Shown: one piece after another, positions 17,066-26,469 of the stretch
How positions within the stretch are numbered: the stretch's first letter is position 1
How the letters are laid out: the number at the start of each line of letters is the position of its first letter
Assembly: GCF_001894785.1 (NCBI RefSeq)
Contig: NZ_BCWW01000009.1
Location: 231,074-295,073 of the forward strand
DNA from: Rhodococcoides fascians NBRC 12155 = LMG 3623
GTDB lineage: Bacteria; Actinomycetota; Actinomycetes; Mycobacteriales; Mycobacteriaceae
DNA: 64,000 nucleotides
Direction: 5' to 3'
Notes under the pieces: generated by a model
Databases searched by the model: none
What the model was told of the DNA's origin: nothing
Seen by the model: only the letters and a program-made list of their open reading frames with translations
Made by a program: the position numbers and the translations under genes

Positions 17066-18073
17066 TCATCGTCGACTGTCGGACACGGCCTGCCGAACCA
17101 TGTCGGCGGCGGCGTCGGGTGTCGCTGCGAACTGAACGTTGTCGAACCGGTGCAGGTAGGCGTCGTAGATGCCGGATACCTTCCTGTTCGCGTTGTCCAT
17201 CGCCACGACGCGCTTGCCCATCATCGCGGCCAGTACCGCCGCATGCAGCCTATCGGTGAGCACGACGGGCGCCAGATGTAGAATGCGCTGCGCCACACGG
17301 AGGTTGAGCTTCGCTGTCTGCTCGTACGAGCGAACGAGAGCGGGGTACAGCAGGCGATTCGCTTTGGGGAAGTTGTATGCGATTCGGGTCGGCAGCGTCA
17401 CCACCGTCGAGATCGCCAGATCCCTTCCGTGCAGACCCCAGTCGTACTGGACGGACGACGCGTCGACGTTCACCGAAGCATGACCGAGGCTTTCGGAATC
17501 GTCGCGCACGAGTTTCACGACGTCCACTGCAGAGTCTTCGGCGCTGTGTGCGATCTCGGCACCGAAAGCCATGTCCGGACAGTATTCGACGCGGTTGTTC
17601 GGGAAATGGGCGAGCGCCAGCTCGTACGAACGCTGTTCACGCAGCATGAGGGTGAGGTCCGGGTGCTGTGCGTAGAGGGCCGCGGTCCTGTGCATGGCGT
17701 CGGCGTCGGAGTAGTCGATGCTTTGGGGGAGGCACACGATCTTGTTGCGAGGAAACCGCGCAACGATTGCTTCACGAAATTTCTGGTCCATCGGCCAGCG
17801 GTCACCGAAATTTCCTCCGCCCTGCAGAAACAGGGTCCCATCACCGACTCGTTGTTCGAGCAGATCGTGGTTGTGGGTGAACGGATCGGACACGTAGTCG
17901 ACGTGCACGTCCAACCGCTTCAGGTACTCGACCTCACCGGCGTAGATGAGCGAGTCACCGGCATTGAAGTGATTCGGAAAGTCCAAGTGAGCCACCCGAT
18001 CTCCGGGTTTGGCATGCTGCCGCAGGACGGCCATGGTCTCTTCGCGTATCGCGTCGACTATCTCGTATGTCAT
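17066..18073 (-). CDS. Polysaccharide pyruvyl transferase family protein
   Basis: 335 residues. Visible family features are FPNHFNAGDSLIYAGE near 32, the LQGGGNFGDRW glycine loop near 85, FPRNKIVCLPQSI, the LMLREQRSYEL helix, and the C-terminal VLTDRLHAAVLAAMMGKRVVAMDN nucleotide-sugar/PEP site. Such enzymes add ketal pyruvate to surface polysaccharide sugars, although several members are known only as glycan-locus proteins. ATG 18073 overlaps the stop of the upstream glycosyltransferase (ATGA), so the two are coupled. Confidence 0.88.
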   Translation of the reverse strand: MTYEIVDAIREETMAVLRQHAKPGDRVAHLDFPNHFNAGDSLIYAGEVEYLKRLDVHVDYVSDPFTHNHDLLEQRVGDGTLFLQGGGNFGDRWPMDQKFREAIVARFPRNKIVCLPQSIDYSDADAMHRTAALYAQHPDLTLMLREQRSYELALAHFPNNRVEYCPDMAFGAEIAHSAEDSAVDVVKLVRDDSESLGHASVNVDASSVQYDWGLHGRDLAISTVVTLPTRIAYNFPKANRLLYPALVRSYEQTAKLNLRVAQRILHLAPVVLTDRLHAAVLAAMMGKRVVAMDNANRKVSGIYDAYLHRFDNVQFAATPDAAADMVRQAVSDSRR

Positions 18074-18972
18074 CGGGGACTCCGTCGCAGGCTGCGGCCG
18101 AGCGCGGCCACCCGAATTCGGAGTGCGCCGTAGTGGATTCCGATGTAGTGGGCCCACAGACCGCTGGGCATCGGTCGTAGTACCTTCGGCAACCACGGAT
18201 TGCGAATTGTCGCGAGATACAAGATCGCCGCAGTGTGCGCGGGAATCCGGGCAAGTGACGACGGATGAGGGCAGCCCGCAGCACGGTGCTTGGTCGACAG
18301 TTGGTACGACGTGCGTCCGTACGCGCGGCCTTGCAAGAACGATCGACGAACCGTAGTTCTGATGCGGTAGGCGACCGACGCATCCGCGGCATGTCCGAGA
18401 GTGAATCCTGCTTGCTGAAGCCTCCACGAGTAGTCGACGTCTTCGGCACCGCCCACGAGGTCTTCGTCGAAGCCTCCGACCTCGTCGAAGACGCGCCTCC
18501 ACAGCGCGAAATTGCTTCCCGGGGCATACGGCAGGTAGGCGGTGGGAAACAGGGTGCCGTTCGGCGGGTTGTCTCGCCACGCCGTCACCTCGGGCGGATT
18601 GAGGGAATCGTGTTCGATTGCGCCGCCCACGGCGTCGTAGCTGTCGAGTGCGCGCACCATGGAAGTCAGCCACGTCGGAGAAGCGACGTCGTCGTGGTCG
18701 ACGAAGGCGATGATGTCGCCCCGCGCGGCTTCCACGCCAAGGTTGCGGGCGTAGGAGACGCCACGCTTGGCGGAGGCGTCGACGATGCGCATCGTCAGAG
18801 GTAGAGACAGTTCTTCGAGATGTGAGCGGAGGCCGTCGGTCGAGCCGTTGTCGCTGACGATGAGCTCGACATCGCCTGTGTAGTCCTGCGCAGCAAGCGC
18901 GTGGAGCTGCTCGTTCAGTTCGGGCAAACCGTTGTACACGGGGAGGACGATGGAAACCAGACTGATAGGCAC
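18070..18972 (-). CDS. Glycosyltransferase family 2
   Basis: 300 residues. The GT-A fold opens with SIVLPVYNGLPELNEQL (7-23) and SDNGSTDGL, continues with the nucleotide-sugar/metal motif DHDD (about 92-95), and has the acceptor-side GGFDEDLVGGAEDVDYSWRL. The C-terminal ~90 residues are basic with one weak hydrophobic segment, suggesting association with the membrane. It starts at GTG 18972 and is the first gene of a two-gene unit with the pyruvyltransferase-like gene. Confidence 0.88.
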   Translation of the reverse strand: MPISLVSIVLPVYNGLPELNEQLHALAAQDYTGDVELIVSDNGSTDGLRSHLEELSLPLTMRIVDASAKRGVSYARNLGVEAARGDIIAFVDHDDVASPTWLTSMVRALDSYDAVGGAIEHDSLNPPEVTAWRDNPPNGTLFPTAYLPYAPGSNFALWRRVFDEVGGFDEDLVGGAEDVDYSWRLQQAGFTLGHAADASVAYRIRTTVRRSFLQGRAYGRTSYQLSTKHRAAGCPHPSSLARIPAHTAAILYLATIRNPWLPKVLRPMPSGLWAHYIGIHYGALRIRVAALGRSLRRSPR

Positions 18973-19111
18973 GTTGTGACCCTACAACGAAATCCGGGTG
19001 CTGTTTGGTTAGGCATCCCAACCGTAGGAGTGGGGATCACATAGCTCGAAGGGTTGTGTGGCACCGCCATTTACACACACACAGTTCGACTGTCACCTCG
19101 GACCGATATGG

Positions 19112-20281
19112 CTACGACTTTCCGCGCAGTCTCTTCTCCAACGGCGTCGGAAACGACGGGACCACCGCGGTACCGTCGAGCAGGGCGGTGATCCGGTCAG
19201 CCTCTGCTGCAACCTCTTTCGACGCCGCAGACCCGACGTCCTCGAGTACTTCCGTGACCACCGAACCATTGGAATCCACGGCCCATCCGCCGACGATGCG
19301 CCCCTCCCACCAGATGGTCGGACCGATATTTCCGAAGGTATCGAACAGCGGGGCCTTGTGTTCGCCGAGATACCAGTGTCGGTGCTTCCACCCCATCGGC
19401 GTGGGGTCCAGGGCGGGAAGCAGCATCGCCCGAGGCGGGGGATCCTGGAACACTGTGTCGGTCAACATGATTCCGTCACCCTCGGCCAGTTCGACGGCCA
19501 CGGTGTCGAGTTCGGCGACCGCTCCACGGGTCTGCGTCTTGTTCCATCCCGTCCACCATTGCAGGTCGTCCAAGGTCGCCGGTCCGAACACGTCGAGCCA
19601 GCGCCGGGCCACGTCGGCTCGGGCGGAAGTCTCGTCCAACTCGGGAATCCCGTTGGGCCACCACTGATCGATCGGTGCCCAGGCATGTCGGCGCGACGTC
19701 CACGCGCCGCGCGGCTCGACCCGTACCAGCTTCCCCTCCGCGGCCATCATCACCAAGACTTCGGAGGTGACATAGCGTTTGACGTCGTACACCTTGTCCG
19801 TGGTCGGCAGCAGAGCGGTCTTGAGTCCGGGTACTGCTGCGGACAGCTCCGCCCCGGTCGCCGTACCCATCGAGCGCAAGACGGAATCGGTCTCGGCTTC
19901 GGTTGCTGCGAGCCAGGATTCGACGTCGTCGATCACCGGTTCGGTCGGCAGCGTCGACACCTGCTTGATCAACCGGGTTCGCATCGTGCGGGCAACTCCG
20001 AGGCTGGCGGCAGCGTGGATCATCGGAACGTCGTCGTGCGCGACGACGAACATCGTGCGACGCATCGCCATCAAGCGAACCAAGCTACGGCGTTCGTACA
20101 TCGCGTCACGAACGTCCGACAATCCCAGCGAGCGGGCGCGTGCCAGCACGGAAAGATACACCGTAGCCGGATCGGTGGCATGCAGCGCGAGCAACGACGA
20201 CACCACGGATTCGGCGCTCGGGGCGTCGGACAAGTGCTGCGCGACGAGCCGCTGTCGCCGCTGGGCGTCGGTGATCTTCAC
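19112..20281 (-). CDS. Winged-helix DNA-binding protein, AlkZ-like (HTH_42) family
   Basis: 389 residues. The family pattern is N-terminal ITDAQRRQRLVAQHL, LLALHATDPATVYLSVLAR, the VRLMAMRRTMFVV strand, and the QWWTGWNKTQTR region leading to PALDPTPMGW. The founding member AlkZ (YcaQ relatives) is a DNA glycosylase that unhooks interstrand crosslinks; many actinobacterial paralogues are uncharacterised. The catalytic Gln pair of AlkZ (QxQ) is not evident: the corresponding strand here reads DLQWW. It starts at GTG 20281, four bases after the phosphoesterase stop. Confidence 0.8.
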   Translation of the reverse strand: MKITDAQRRQRLVAQHLSDAPSAESVVSSLLALHATDPATVYLSVLARARSLGLSDVRDAMYERRSLVRLMAMRRTMFVVAHDDVPMIHAAASLGVARTMRTRLIKQVSTLPTEPVIDDVESWLAATEAETDSVLRSMGTATGAELSAAVPGLKTALLPTTDKVYDVKRYVTSEVLVMMAAEGKLVRVEPRGAWTSRRHAWAPIDQWWPNGIPELDETSARADVARRWLDVFGPATLDDLQWWTGWNKTQTRGAVAELDTVAVELAEGDGIMLTDTVFQDPPPRAMLLPALDPTPMGWKHRHWYLGEHKAPLFDTFGNIGPTIWWEGRIVGGWAVDSNGSVVTEVLEDVGSAASKEVAAEADRITALLDGTAVVPSFPTPLEKRLRGKS

Positions 20282-20285
20282 GGGC

Positions 20286-21053
20286 TCAGTGTGACTGCTC
20301 GCGGGGAGCAGGACCGACGAAACCGGTGAGAAGCGCGTCGGCGATATCGGCCATTCCGTGCGCGCGGGCATCGTCGGCGGCTCCGACGTGGTCGTACTCG
20401 ACGCGCTCGAACGACACCGTCCAGCTGCCTGTGCCGTGATCGTCGAGCACTGCGTATCGGGCGTGTGGAGACCCCGATTCCATGACGTGGGGGTAGGGCT
20501 GATCGTCGTCGTATGCGGGCGCGCCGACGCTGCCCGGATTGACTACGAGCGTGCCGCTGGGGAGAGTCCAGTGGCGTTGCAGGTGGGTGTGGCCGCAGGC
20601 GATGACAGATCGGTCCGTGAAACCTGCTGCCCTTTCAATGATTTCGACCTCGGTTGCCTCGCGAGAGCCGTGAGGGTACACCGAGTGCAGGAAGTACTGC
20701 TGATCATCGGTGGGTGTTCCGTGTACTGCGAGGATTCCGTTGCCCAGCTCCAGCGAGAACGGGAGCGAACCCAGCCAACGTCGATGCTCGTCGTCGAGTC
20801 GATCGTGGGCATGCCGATCCCAACTGCCCATGGAATCGGGCTCCTGCTCGAGGAGGTAGCGATCGTGATTGCCGGCGATGGTGGGGAAACCCAGTGCCAT
20901 CAATCGATCCGCAGTTCGGCGCGGATGCAGTCCGCCGGAGAGCAGATCGCCGAGGTTCACCACGGAGTCGACGCATTGCCGTTCGATGTCTTCGAGGACG
21001 GCGTCGAGCGCCGCGATGTTGCCGTGAATATCGGCAATGAGAGCTACTCGCAC
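20286..21053 (-). CDS. Metallophosphoesterase (YfcE/ApaH-like)
   Basis: 255 residues. All five dimetal motifs are present: ADIHGN (D8, H10), NLGDLL (D36), GNHDR (N62, H63), VHGTP, and GHTHLQ, with NPGSVG near the end as in YfcE-type phosphodiesterases. Substrates could be cyclic nucleotides or phosphodiesters; nothing here decides. GTG 21053 is chosen because families begin MRVALIADIHGN. The open frame extends to 21158 and GTG 21059 is an alternative. It probably shares a transcript with the AlkZ-like gene. Confidence 0.87.
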   Translation of the reverse strand: MRVALIADIHGNIAALDAVLEDIERQCVDSVVNLGDLLSGGLHPRRTADRLMALGFPTIAGNHDRYLLEQEPDSMGSWDRHAHDRLDDEHRRWLGSLPFSLELGNGILAVHGTPTDDQQYFLHSVYPHGSREATEVEIIERAAGFTDRSVIACGHTHLQRHWTLPSGTLVVNPGSVGAPAYDDDQPYPHVMESGSPHARYAVLDDHGTGSWTVSFERVEYDHVGAADDARAHGMADIADALLTGFVGPAPREQSH

Positions 21054-21223
21054 AAGCACAGGATCGCAGCGTGGGCATTCGACTGCAACACGGCAACCCT
21101 CGTCGAGCGTTGGAGACTTCGCCCTCGGATCTCCGTCTTCGATGGGTGATTTCTCCATAGACCCTCGACCGACTGGTCCATAGTGTGGTCCAAGTCACTT
21201 CCGTTCGATGGAAAGCCGAGCCA

Positions 21224-22570
21224 ATGCCTGCAGTCACGACAAAGCCCGAGATCGAAACGAGGGTGGTCAAGAAGGTCGCCCGACGCATCATCCCGTTTCT
21301 CGGGTTGGCCTACTTCGTCAACTATCTCGATCGCACCAACATCGGCCTGGCCAAGCTCACCATGAGCGACGAATTGGGCCTCACCGAAACGATGTTCGGC
21401 CTGGCGTCGGGACTGTTCTTCATCGGCTACCTGCTGTTCGAGGTGCCCAGTAACTTGGCGCTGCACAAATTCGGTGCCAGACGGTGGATTGCACGCATCA
21501 TGGTCTCGTGGGGAATCGTGGCCGCCGCCATGGCATTCGTACCCACAGCGGGCTGGCTATACGGACTCCGCATCGTTCTCGGCATCGCCGAAGCGGGCTT
21601 CTTCCCCGGTGTTCTGCTGTACATGACGATGTGGTTCCCTCGCGCGTACCGAGTTCGACTGATGGGCCTGTTCATGCTGGCACTGCCGGTCTCCTCGGCA
21701 CTGGGTGCGCCTCTGTCGAGTGCCATCATTCAGTACTGGGACGGACTGTTCGGACTCTCCGGTTGGCGCGTGATGTTCTTGTTCGAGGGCCTCCCGGCAA
21801 TCGTTCTCGGTGTGATCACCTGGTTCTACCTCACCGATCGGCCGTCGCAGGCCACATGGCTGGACGACGACGAGAAGAGTTGGTTGACAGCGGAATTGGA
21901 GTCCGAGGGGTCGTCGAAGAGCGCGCACATCACCGGCTCGGTCAAGCGGGCTCTCACCGACGCACGGGTATGGATGCTCGGACTGGTGTACTTCGGGATC
22001 ACCTACGGCCTGTATTCGCTGAGCTTCTTCCTACCCAGCATCGTCGCCGGTTTCAAGAAGACGTTCTATACCGACTTCTCCCTCGTGACAACCGGGCTGA
22101 TCGTCGCGGTTCCTTTCTCGGTGGGTGCCCTCGCCATGGTGTTGTGGAGCAGGCATTCGGACCGGACGGGTGAGCGCACCTGGCATGTCGCGATCCCCAC
22201 GTTGATCGGCGCGGTCTCCATACCGTTTGCGCTGTACATGGATTCGCCGTTCACCACGATGATCGCCGTGACGGTCAACGCAGTCGGAGTGTTCTGCGCG
22301 CTGCCGGTGTTCTGGTACCTGCCCAGTGCATTCCTCACCGGGGCAGGCGCGGCCGCTGGCATCGCGATCATCAACTCGGTGGGCAACCTGTCCGGCTTCG
22401 GCGCGCCGTACGTGACGGGCTGGCTACTCGACGCGACAGGGAACGCGCGCGCCGGACTGTGGGTCGTAGGCGGCGTCATGATGGTGGCCGTCGGGTTGGT
22501 ACTGGCGCTGCACCGTCGCACGGTGGGTGACAGCACGAGCAGTGATGCGGGAGCGCCGGTCTCGCACTGA
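21224..22570 (+). CDS. MFS transporter, anion:cation symporter type
   Basis: 448 residues with 12 predicted membrane helices. The N-terminal RRIIPFLGLAYFVNYLDRTNIGLAK is characteristic of the ACS group (organic-anion/phthalate/4-hydroxyphenylacetate-type carriers), as are the FEVPSNLALHKFGARRW loop 2-3 motif and the middle TDRPSQATWLDDDEK loop. It probably imports an organic acid together with protons. ATG 21224 is preferred, with a purine-rich GGAAAG upstream. TGGTCCA is directly repeated at 21174-21180 and 21186-21192 in front of the gene. Confidence 0.9.
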   Translation: MPAVTTKPEIETRVVKKVARRIIPFLGLAYFVNYLDRTNIGLAKLTMSDELGLTETMFGLASGLFFIGYLLFEVPSNLALHKFGARRWIARIMVSWGIVAAAMAFVPTAGWLYGLRIVLGIAEAGFFPGVLLYMTMWFPRAYRVRLMGLFMLALPVSSALGAPLSSAIIQYWDGLFGLSGWRVMFLFEGLPAIVLGVITWFYLTDRPSQATWLDDDEKSWLTAELESEGSSKSAHITGSVKRALTDARVWMLGLVYFGITYGLYSLSFFLPSIVAGFKKTFYTDFSLVTTGLIVAVPFSVGALAMVLWSRHSDRTGERTWHVAIPTLIGAVSIPFALYMDSPFTTMIAVTVNAVGVFCALPVFWYLPSAFLTGAGAAAGIAIINSVGNLSGFGAPYVTGWLLDATGNARAGLWVVGGVMMVAVGLVLALHRRTVGDSTSSDAGAPVSH

Positions 22571-22620
22571 CGACCGAGTGGATCCGGAGCGGCAAGTCGT
22601 CTCGACGCCGAGCGGATCGA

Positions 22621-23181
22621 CTATCGATCCGCGACCCGTCGCCCGTCGACCCGGATCGTGGGGAGCCACGTCGCCAAGGTGCGCCCGAGGGTGGCGACCA
22701 TGCGGGTTCCGAAGACACACAAGGTGCGTTCCCACGGGTGGCCGAAGGTCCCTTCGGTGAATTCGTCGCGGGCGAAGATGTAGTAGTCGCCGTTCGGGTG
22801 GACGGGTACCCGCCACTCGGCGTTCTCGGCCGCATCGGCGTGCGCTTGGGCATCGAAGCTGTAGCAGGGGTGTTGCCAGTCCAGGGCCACAAACGTGGGG
22901 TCATCCGCAAATTCGGTGACGAAGCAGCGCAGGGCTTCCGCATTGACTGCGTCGACTCTCGCAGACCATGAGGCCATCGTGCGTACGGTGTCTGCGTCGA
23001 GGTCGAATGTCATCGACGGGGCAGGCTCAGCAATGGCCGGCCACGAGTCAGGTGTGGTCCCGGGCCGAAACTCGAACTTTTTGTCGAACAGCGACCAATG
23101 CTCCGATGTCACGCTTCGGTCGAGTTCGGTCCACCCGATGGGCAACGCAGAGCCGAAGTCCATGGTCAGCTTGCTAGTCAT
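22621..23181 (-). CDS. DUF2716 domain-containing protein
   Basis: 186 residues. A soluble protein with the recognisable DUF2716 ending HPNGDYYIFARDEFTEGTFGHPWE then LCVFG. The function of the family is unknown. It is convergent with the MFS gene and follows the flavoprotein gene by 35 bases on the same strand, so it may be co-transcribed with it. Confidence 0.75.
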   Translation of the reverse strand: MTSKLTMDFGSALPIGWTELDRSVTSEHWSLFDKKFEFRPGTTPDSWPAIAEPAPSMTFDLDADTVRTMASWSARVDAVNAEALRCFVTEFADDPTFVALDWQHPCYSFDAQAHADAAENAEWRVPVHPNGDYYIFARDEFTEGTFGHPWERTLCVFGTRMVATLGRTLATWLPTIRVDGRRVADR

Positions 23182-23216
23182 AGGTCCATCGTCCCAGGGC
23201 TTGGGAGGCTGCGATC

Positions 23217-24590
23217 TCAGGGTGCGAATACCTTGCCCGGGTTCAGGATTCCGTGCGGATCGAGTGCTTTTTTCACTGCGCGGTGCATGTCCAGCACAAC
23301 TGGGTCCAGCTCCTGTGCCAGTCCGTCCATCTTGAGCAGTCCCACGCCGTGTTCGCCGGTGACAGTGCCTCCGAGTTCCAGTGCGGCGTCGATGATCTCG
23401 GCGAAGGCGGCCTGAGCGCGCTCGCGGGCCGGGATGTCGTCGTGCGGCGTGATGAGCAGCGGATGCAGGTTTCCGTCGCCCGCATGGGCGATGTTGGCGA
23501 TCGTCGTCTCGTATCGCAGGCCGATCTGTTCGATACGCGACAGCATCTCGGGCACATGCTTCTTCGGCACACAGACGTCCTCGGTCAATACCGGTCCGAG
23601 TCGCTCCATCGCGGGATACGCCAACCGCCGAGCAGAGAACAGGGCGTCGGCCTCCTCCTGATCGGTCGATACCGCAGACCACGTGGCTCCGGCCTCGTCG
23701 AAGCACGTCAGCATCTTCTCGGCTTCTTGGTCTCCGATCAGGCCCGGATCGTCGATCCGACCGAGCAGCACCACATTCGCCTCGACCGACAGGCCCATGT
23801 TCTTCCAGGCATCGACGGCGATGAGGCACTGCTTGTCGATCAACTCCAACGCCGATGGCGTCAATCCTGCGGCCGCGACCGCGGCCACGGCACGACCGGC
23901 ATCGACGATGCTGTCGAAGTAGCCGGCGACGGTGCGTTGTGGATCCTGCAGCGGGCGCAACTTGACGGTGATCTCGGTGATGATTCCGAGTGTTCCTTCG
24001 GATCCGACCATCAGACCCGCAAGATCGTATCCAGCAACGCCTTTCGCGGTCTTACGCCCGAGTCGTACCAATTCTCCGGTACCGGTGACGATCTGCATCC
24101 CCATGACGTAGTCGCGGGTGACGCCGTACTTGACGCAGCACAGCCCACCGGCGTTGGTGGCCACGTTGCCGCCGATCGTCGACCACGGCGCACTGGCTGG
24201 ATCCGGCGGATACCACAGGCCCTGCTCTGCGACGGCTGCTCTGAGGTGATCGTTGACGACTCCGGGTTCGACGACGGCATAACGCTCGAGTGCGTCGATC
24301 TCCTTGATGGTGTCCATCCCGTCGAGCGCGAGCACGACGCAGCCTTCGGTGGCATTGGCTCCGCCGGACAAACCGGTACCCGCCCCGCGGGTGACGATCG
24401 GCGTTCCGTGGGCAAGACAGGCTCGAACGACGGTCTGCACCTCCTCGGCGGTCCGGGGCCGCACGACGGCAACGGGCAGCGAATACGGGGCCCACTCCGC
24501 CTCGTCGTGCTGGTAGGAGGCGATGACGTCCGGGTCGACCACGATGCGATCGGTGGGTAAGGCCTCGGACAGTTGTTCGACGAGCGTCAT
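23217..24590 (-). CDS. FAD-linked oxidase, GlcD/D-lactate dehydrogenase-like
   Basis: 457 residues. The PCMH FAD-binding domain occupies about 35-215, with TRGAGTGLSGGA, STIGGNVATNAGG and GSEGTLGIITE. The FAD-oxidase C domain follows, with the HAGDGNLHP metal-type motif near 375 and GEHGVGLLK near 415. It should oxidise a 2-hydroxyacid (glycolate, D-lactate or D-2-hydroxyglutarate). No GlcE/GlcF partner is adjacent, as in single-subunit members. ATG 24590 is chosen; the frame runs on to a TTG at 24626. It is divergent from a PucR-like regulator, a likely controller. Confidence 0.9.
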   Translation of the reverse strand: MTLVEQLSEALPTDRIVVDPDVIASYQHDEAEWAPYSLPVAVVRPRTAEEVQTVVRACLAHGTPIVTRGAGTGLSGGANATEGCVVLALDGMDTIKEIDALERYAVVEPGVVNDHLRAAVAEQGLWYPPDPASAPWSTIGGNVATNAGGLCCVKYGVTRDYVMGMQIVTGTGELVRLGRKTAKGVAGYDLAGLMVGSEGTLGIITEITVKLRPLQDPQRTVAGYFDSIVDAGRAVAAVAAAGLTPSALELIDKQCLIAVDAWKNMGLSVEANVVLLGRIDDPGLIGDQEAEKMLTCFDEAGATWSAVSTDQEEADALFSARRLAYPAMERLGPVLTEDVCVPKKHVPEMLSRIEQIGLRYETTIANIAHAGDGNLHPLLITPHDDIPARERAQAAFAEIIDAALELGGTVTGEHGVGLLKMDGLAQELDPVVLDMHRAVKKALDPHGILNPGKVFAP

Positions 24591-24640
24591 GTTCTCGACT
24601 CTAGCTGTGAGCTGGGTCTCGGCCAATGTAGGTTCTCTCT

Positions 24641-26401
24641 ATGTCCGCGGAGAAGTCATGGATGGAACTTCTGCTCGACGACGCGTCTATCGATCGTCTC
24701 GAGGAGCACCGGAAGGCATTTCCGGGTGCCGAGGCGCACGCAGCTCTGCGGCTACGCGCCCTGCTGGATCAGCGACGTCAACGCAGCACGGAGTTGGCGG
24801 CACTCAACGACATCGCCGTGCGACTGACGACGGTGCGAGACAACCGTGCTCTTCTCCAAGAGGTCGTCGATCAGGCACGCAGGCTTCTCGGCGTCGACCT
24901 CGCCTACATGGGGTCCGTACAGGGAGACGAGTTCGTCATCGACGTCACCAGCGGAGCCCTGACTCCTAGGCTCGTCGGTCTTCGGCTCGAACAGGATGCA
25001 GGGCTCGTCGGACTCATCGTGCGCAGTGCGTCGCCGTCGTGGACCCCCGACTACCAGAGCGAGCCGGCGTTCCAGCACATTACCGGTGCGGACAGCGCGG
25101 CCCGCTCGGAGAACATGCGCGGTCTGCTCGGCGTGCCGTTGCGGGTGGGCGATCGAGTGATCGGCGCACTGTTTGCATGCAAGCGCCAGGAACGCGACTT
25201 CGCAGACAGTGAGATCGCCCTGCTCTCGGCGCTGGCCGCGCACGCGGCCATCGCCATCGAGAACGTTCGGACCATCGACCGGCTCGAGACGCTGAATGCC
25301 GAATTATCCGAACGCACAGCCGAACTCGAACAGACACTGCAGTGGGACCGAACGTTGACCCAGGTGGTCCTGCGCGGCGGCGGCGTACGAACACTGGTGC
25401 GCGAGATTGCCGTATTGACCGAGCGTCCGGCGTACTTCGTTCCGGATGCCGCTGCGATTCCCGTGGCACTGGCCGTCCACTCGGCGGAGGTCGACGAACT
25501 GCTACGCATGTGTGGCGACGGCAAAGACTCCGTATCGACGCCGTCGATGACGGCTCATCGGGTGGCCGCAGCCGGTCAATTCCTCGGCGCGCTGATCTCG
25601 ATCGGACCGGACGATGCCAGGACGCGTCTGCTGCTCGACCGAGCCGCGCCTGCAGTTGCCCTGTCACTTGCCGAGGAGCGGGCCGCCGCCGATTCCGCGC
25701 GGCGCGCCCAGGATGCGTTCCTGGTGGACCTGCTCTCGCACCCGGCGTCCACTCCGGATGCCGAACGGCGACAACTCCATTTGGCCGGACTTGCCCCCGA
25801 CACGTCTTACTGTGTAGCCGTCGCGCAGGGTGCGTCGAGAACGAAGCTCGGCCGATTTCCGGCAGGATCTGTTGTCGCGGAGCAAGGTTCGCGCCTGATC
25901 GTGGTGGTGCCCGCGCACGATTCGGCGACGGTCACACCGATGTTCTTCGCCGGTGCCACCGTCGGAATCTCCGAGCCGAGCACCGGACCCGAGGCACTGG
26001 CAAAGGGCTATCGGGAAGCTCGGCAGACCGTCGACGTGTTGGTCACCCTCGGCCGCGAGGGGGAAGCATGTTCGGCGCGGGGGCTGGGAATCTATCGAAT
26101 TCTGCTCAGCCACTTGGCGCGTGAACATCTCGACGAACTCACGCAGGAAAAGTTGGGTCCGCTGTTGGCCGAGCAGAACAAGCGCGGGGTTCCGCTGATG
26201 GAGACACTCTCGACCTATCTGGCGCGTGGACGCCATCATTCGGCAACCGCGTCGGCTCTCGGGGTGCATGTCAACACGCTCTATCAACGACTCGACGCGA
26301 TCGACCGCCTGATCGGAACGCACTGGCGCGACCCGGATAATGCTCTCGATCTTCAGGTCCTGATGCGGCTGCGCAGATCGGCCGACCTGTTGGGTCTGTG
26401 A
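24641..26401 (+). CDS. GAF-domain PucR/CdaR-like transcriptional regulator
   Basis: 586 residues. A GAF sensor domain spans about 45-205 (VRLTTVRDNRALLQEVVDQA through RDFADSEIALLSALAAHAAIAIEN). A central GGDEF-like/CdaR segment follows. The C-terminal PucR helix-turn-helix is LSTYLARGRHHSATASALGV then HVNTLYQRLDAIDRLIG. Such proteins sense small organic molecules and activate adjacent catabolic genes, here probably the divergent FAD-linked oxidase 50 bases away. TAGGTT at 24629-24634 lies six bases before ATG 24641, suggesting a leaderless transcript. Confidence 0.87.
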   Translation: MSAEKSWMELLLDDASIDRLEEHRKAFPGAEAHAALRLRALLDQRRQRSTELAALNDIAVRLTTVRDNRALLQEVVDQARRLLGVDLAYMGSVQGDEFVIDVTSGALTPRLVGLRLEQDAGLVGLIVRSASPSWTPDYQSEPAFQHITGADSAARSENMRGLLGVPLRVGDRVIGALFACKRQERDFADSEIALLSALAAHAAIAIENVRTIDRLETLNAELSERTAELEQTLQWDRTLTQVVLRGGGVRTLVREIAVLTERPAYFVPDAAAIPVALAVHSAEVDELLRMCGDGKDSVSTPSMTAHRVAAAGQFLGALISIGPDDARTRLLLDRAAPAVALSLAEERAAADSARRAQDAFLVDLLSHPASTPDAERRQLHLAGLAPDTSYCVAVAQGASRTKLGRFPAGSVVAEQGSRLIVVVPAHDSATVTPMFFAGATVGISEPSTGPEALAKGYREARQTVDVLVTLGREGEACSARGLGIYRILLSHLAREHLDELTQEKLGPLLAEQNKRGVPLMETLSTYLARGRHHSATASALGVHVNTLYQRLDAIDRLIGTHWRDPDNALDLQVLMRLRRSADLLGL

Positions 26402-26469
26402 CGTCGATCGGGCTCTTCGGATCGGGGCCAGGTTGGGCGCAAGTGGCTAGAGCCCGGGCTGAGAAGCGA

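Noticed and set aside
21174..21192. Direct repeat TGGTCCA upstream of the MFS gene as a GntR operator
   Set aside because: GntR-type sites are inverted repeats and no regulator is adjacent; a 7-base direct repeat alone is weak.
24011..24495. Open frames on the same strand inside the FAD-linked oxidase gene
   Set aside because: They are out-of-frame shadows of the complete oxidase with its FAD and metal motifs.
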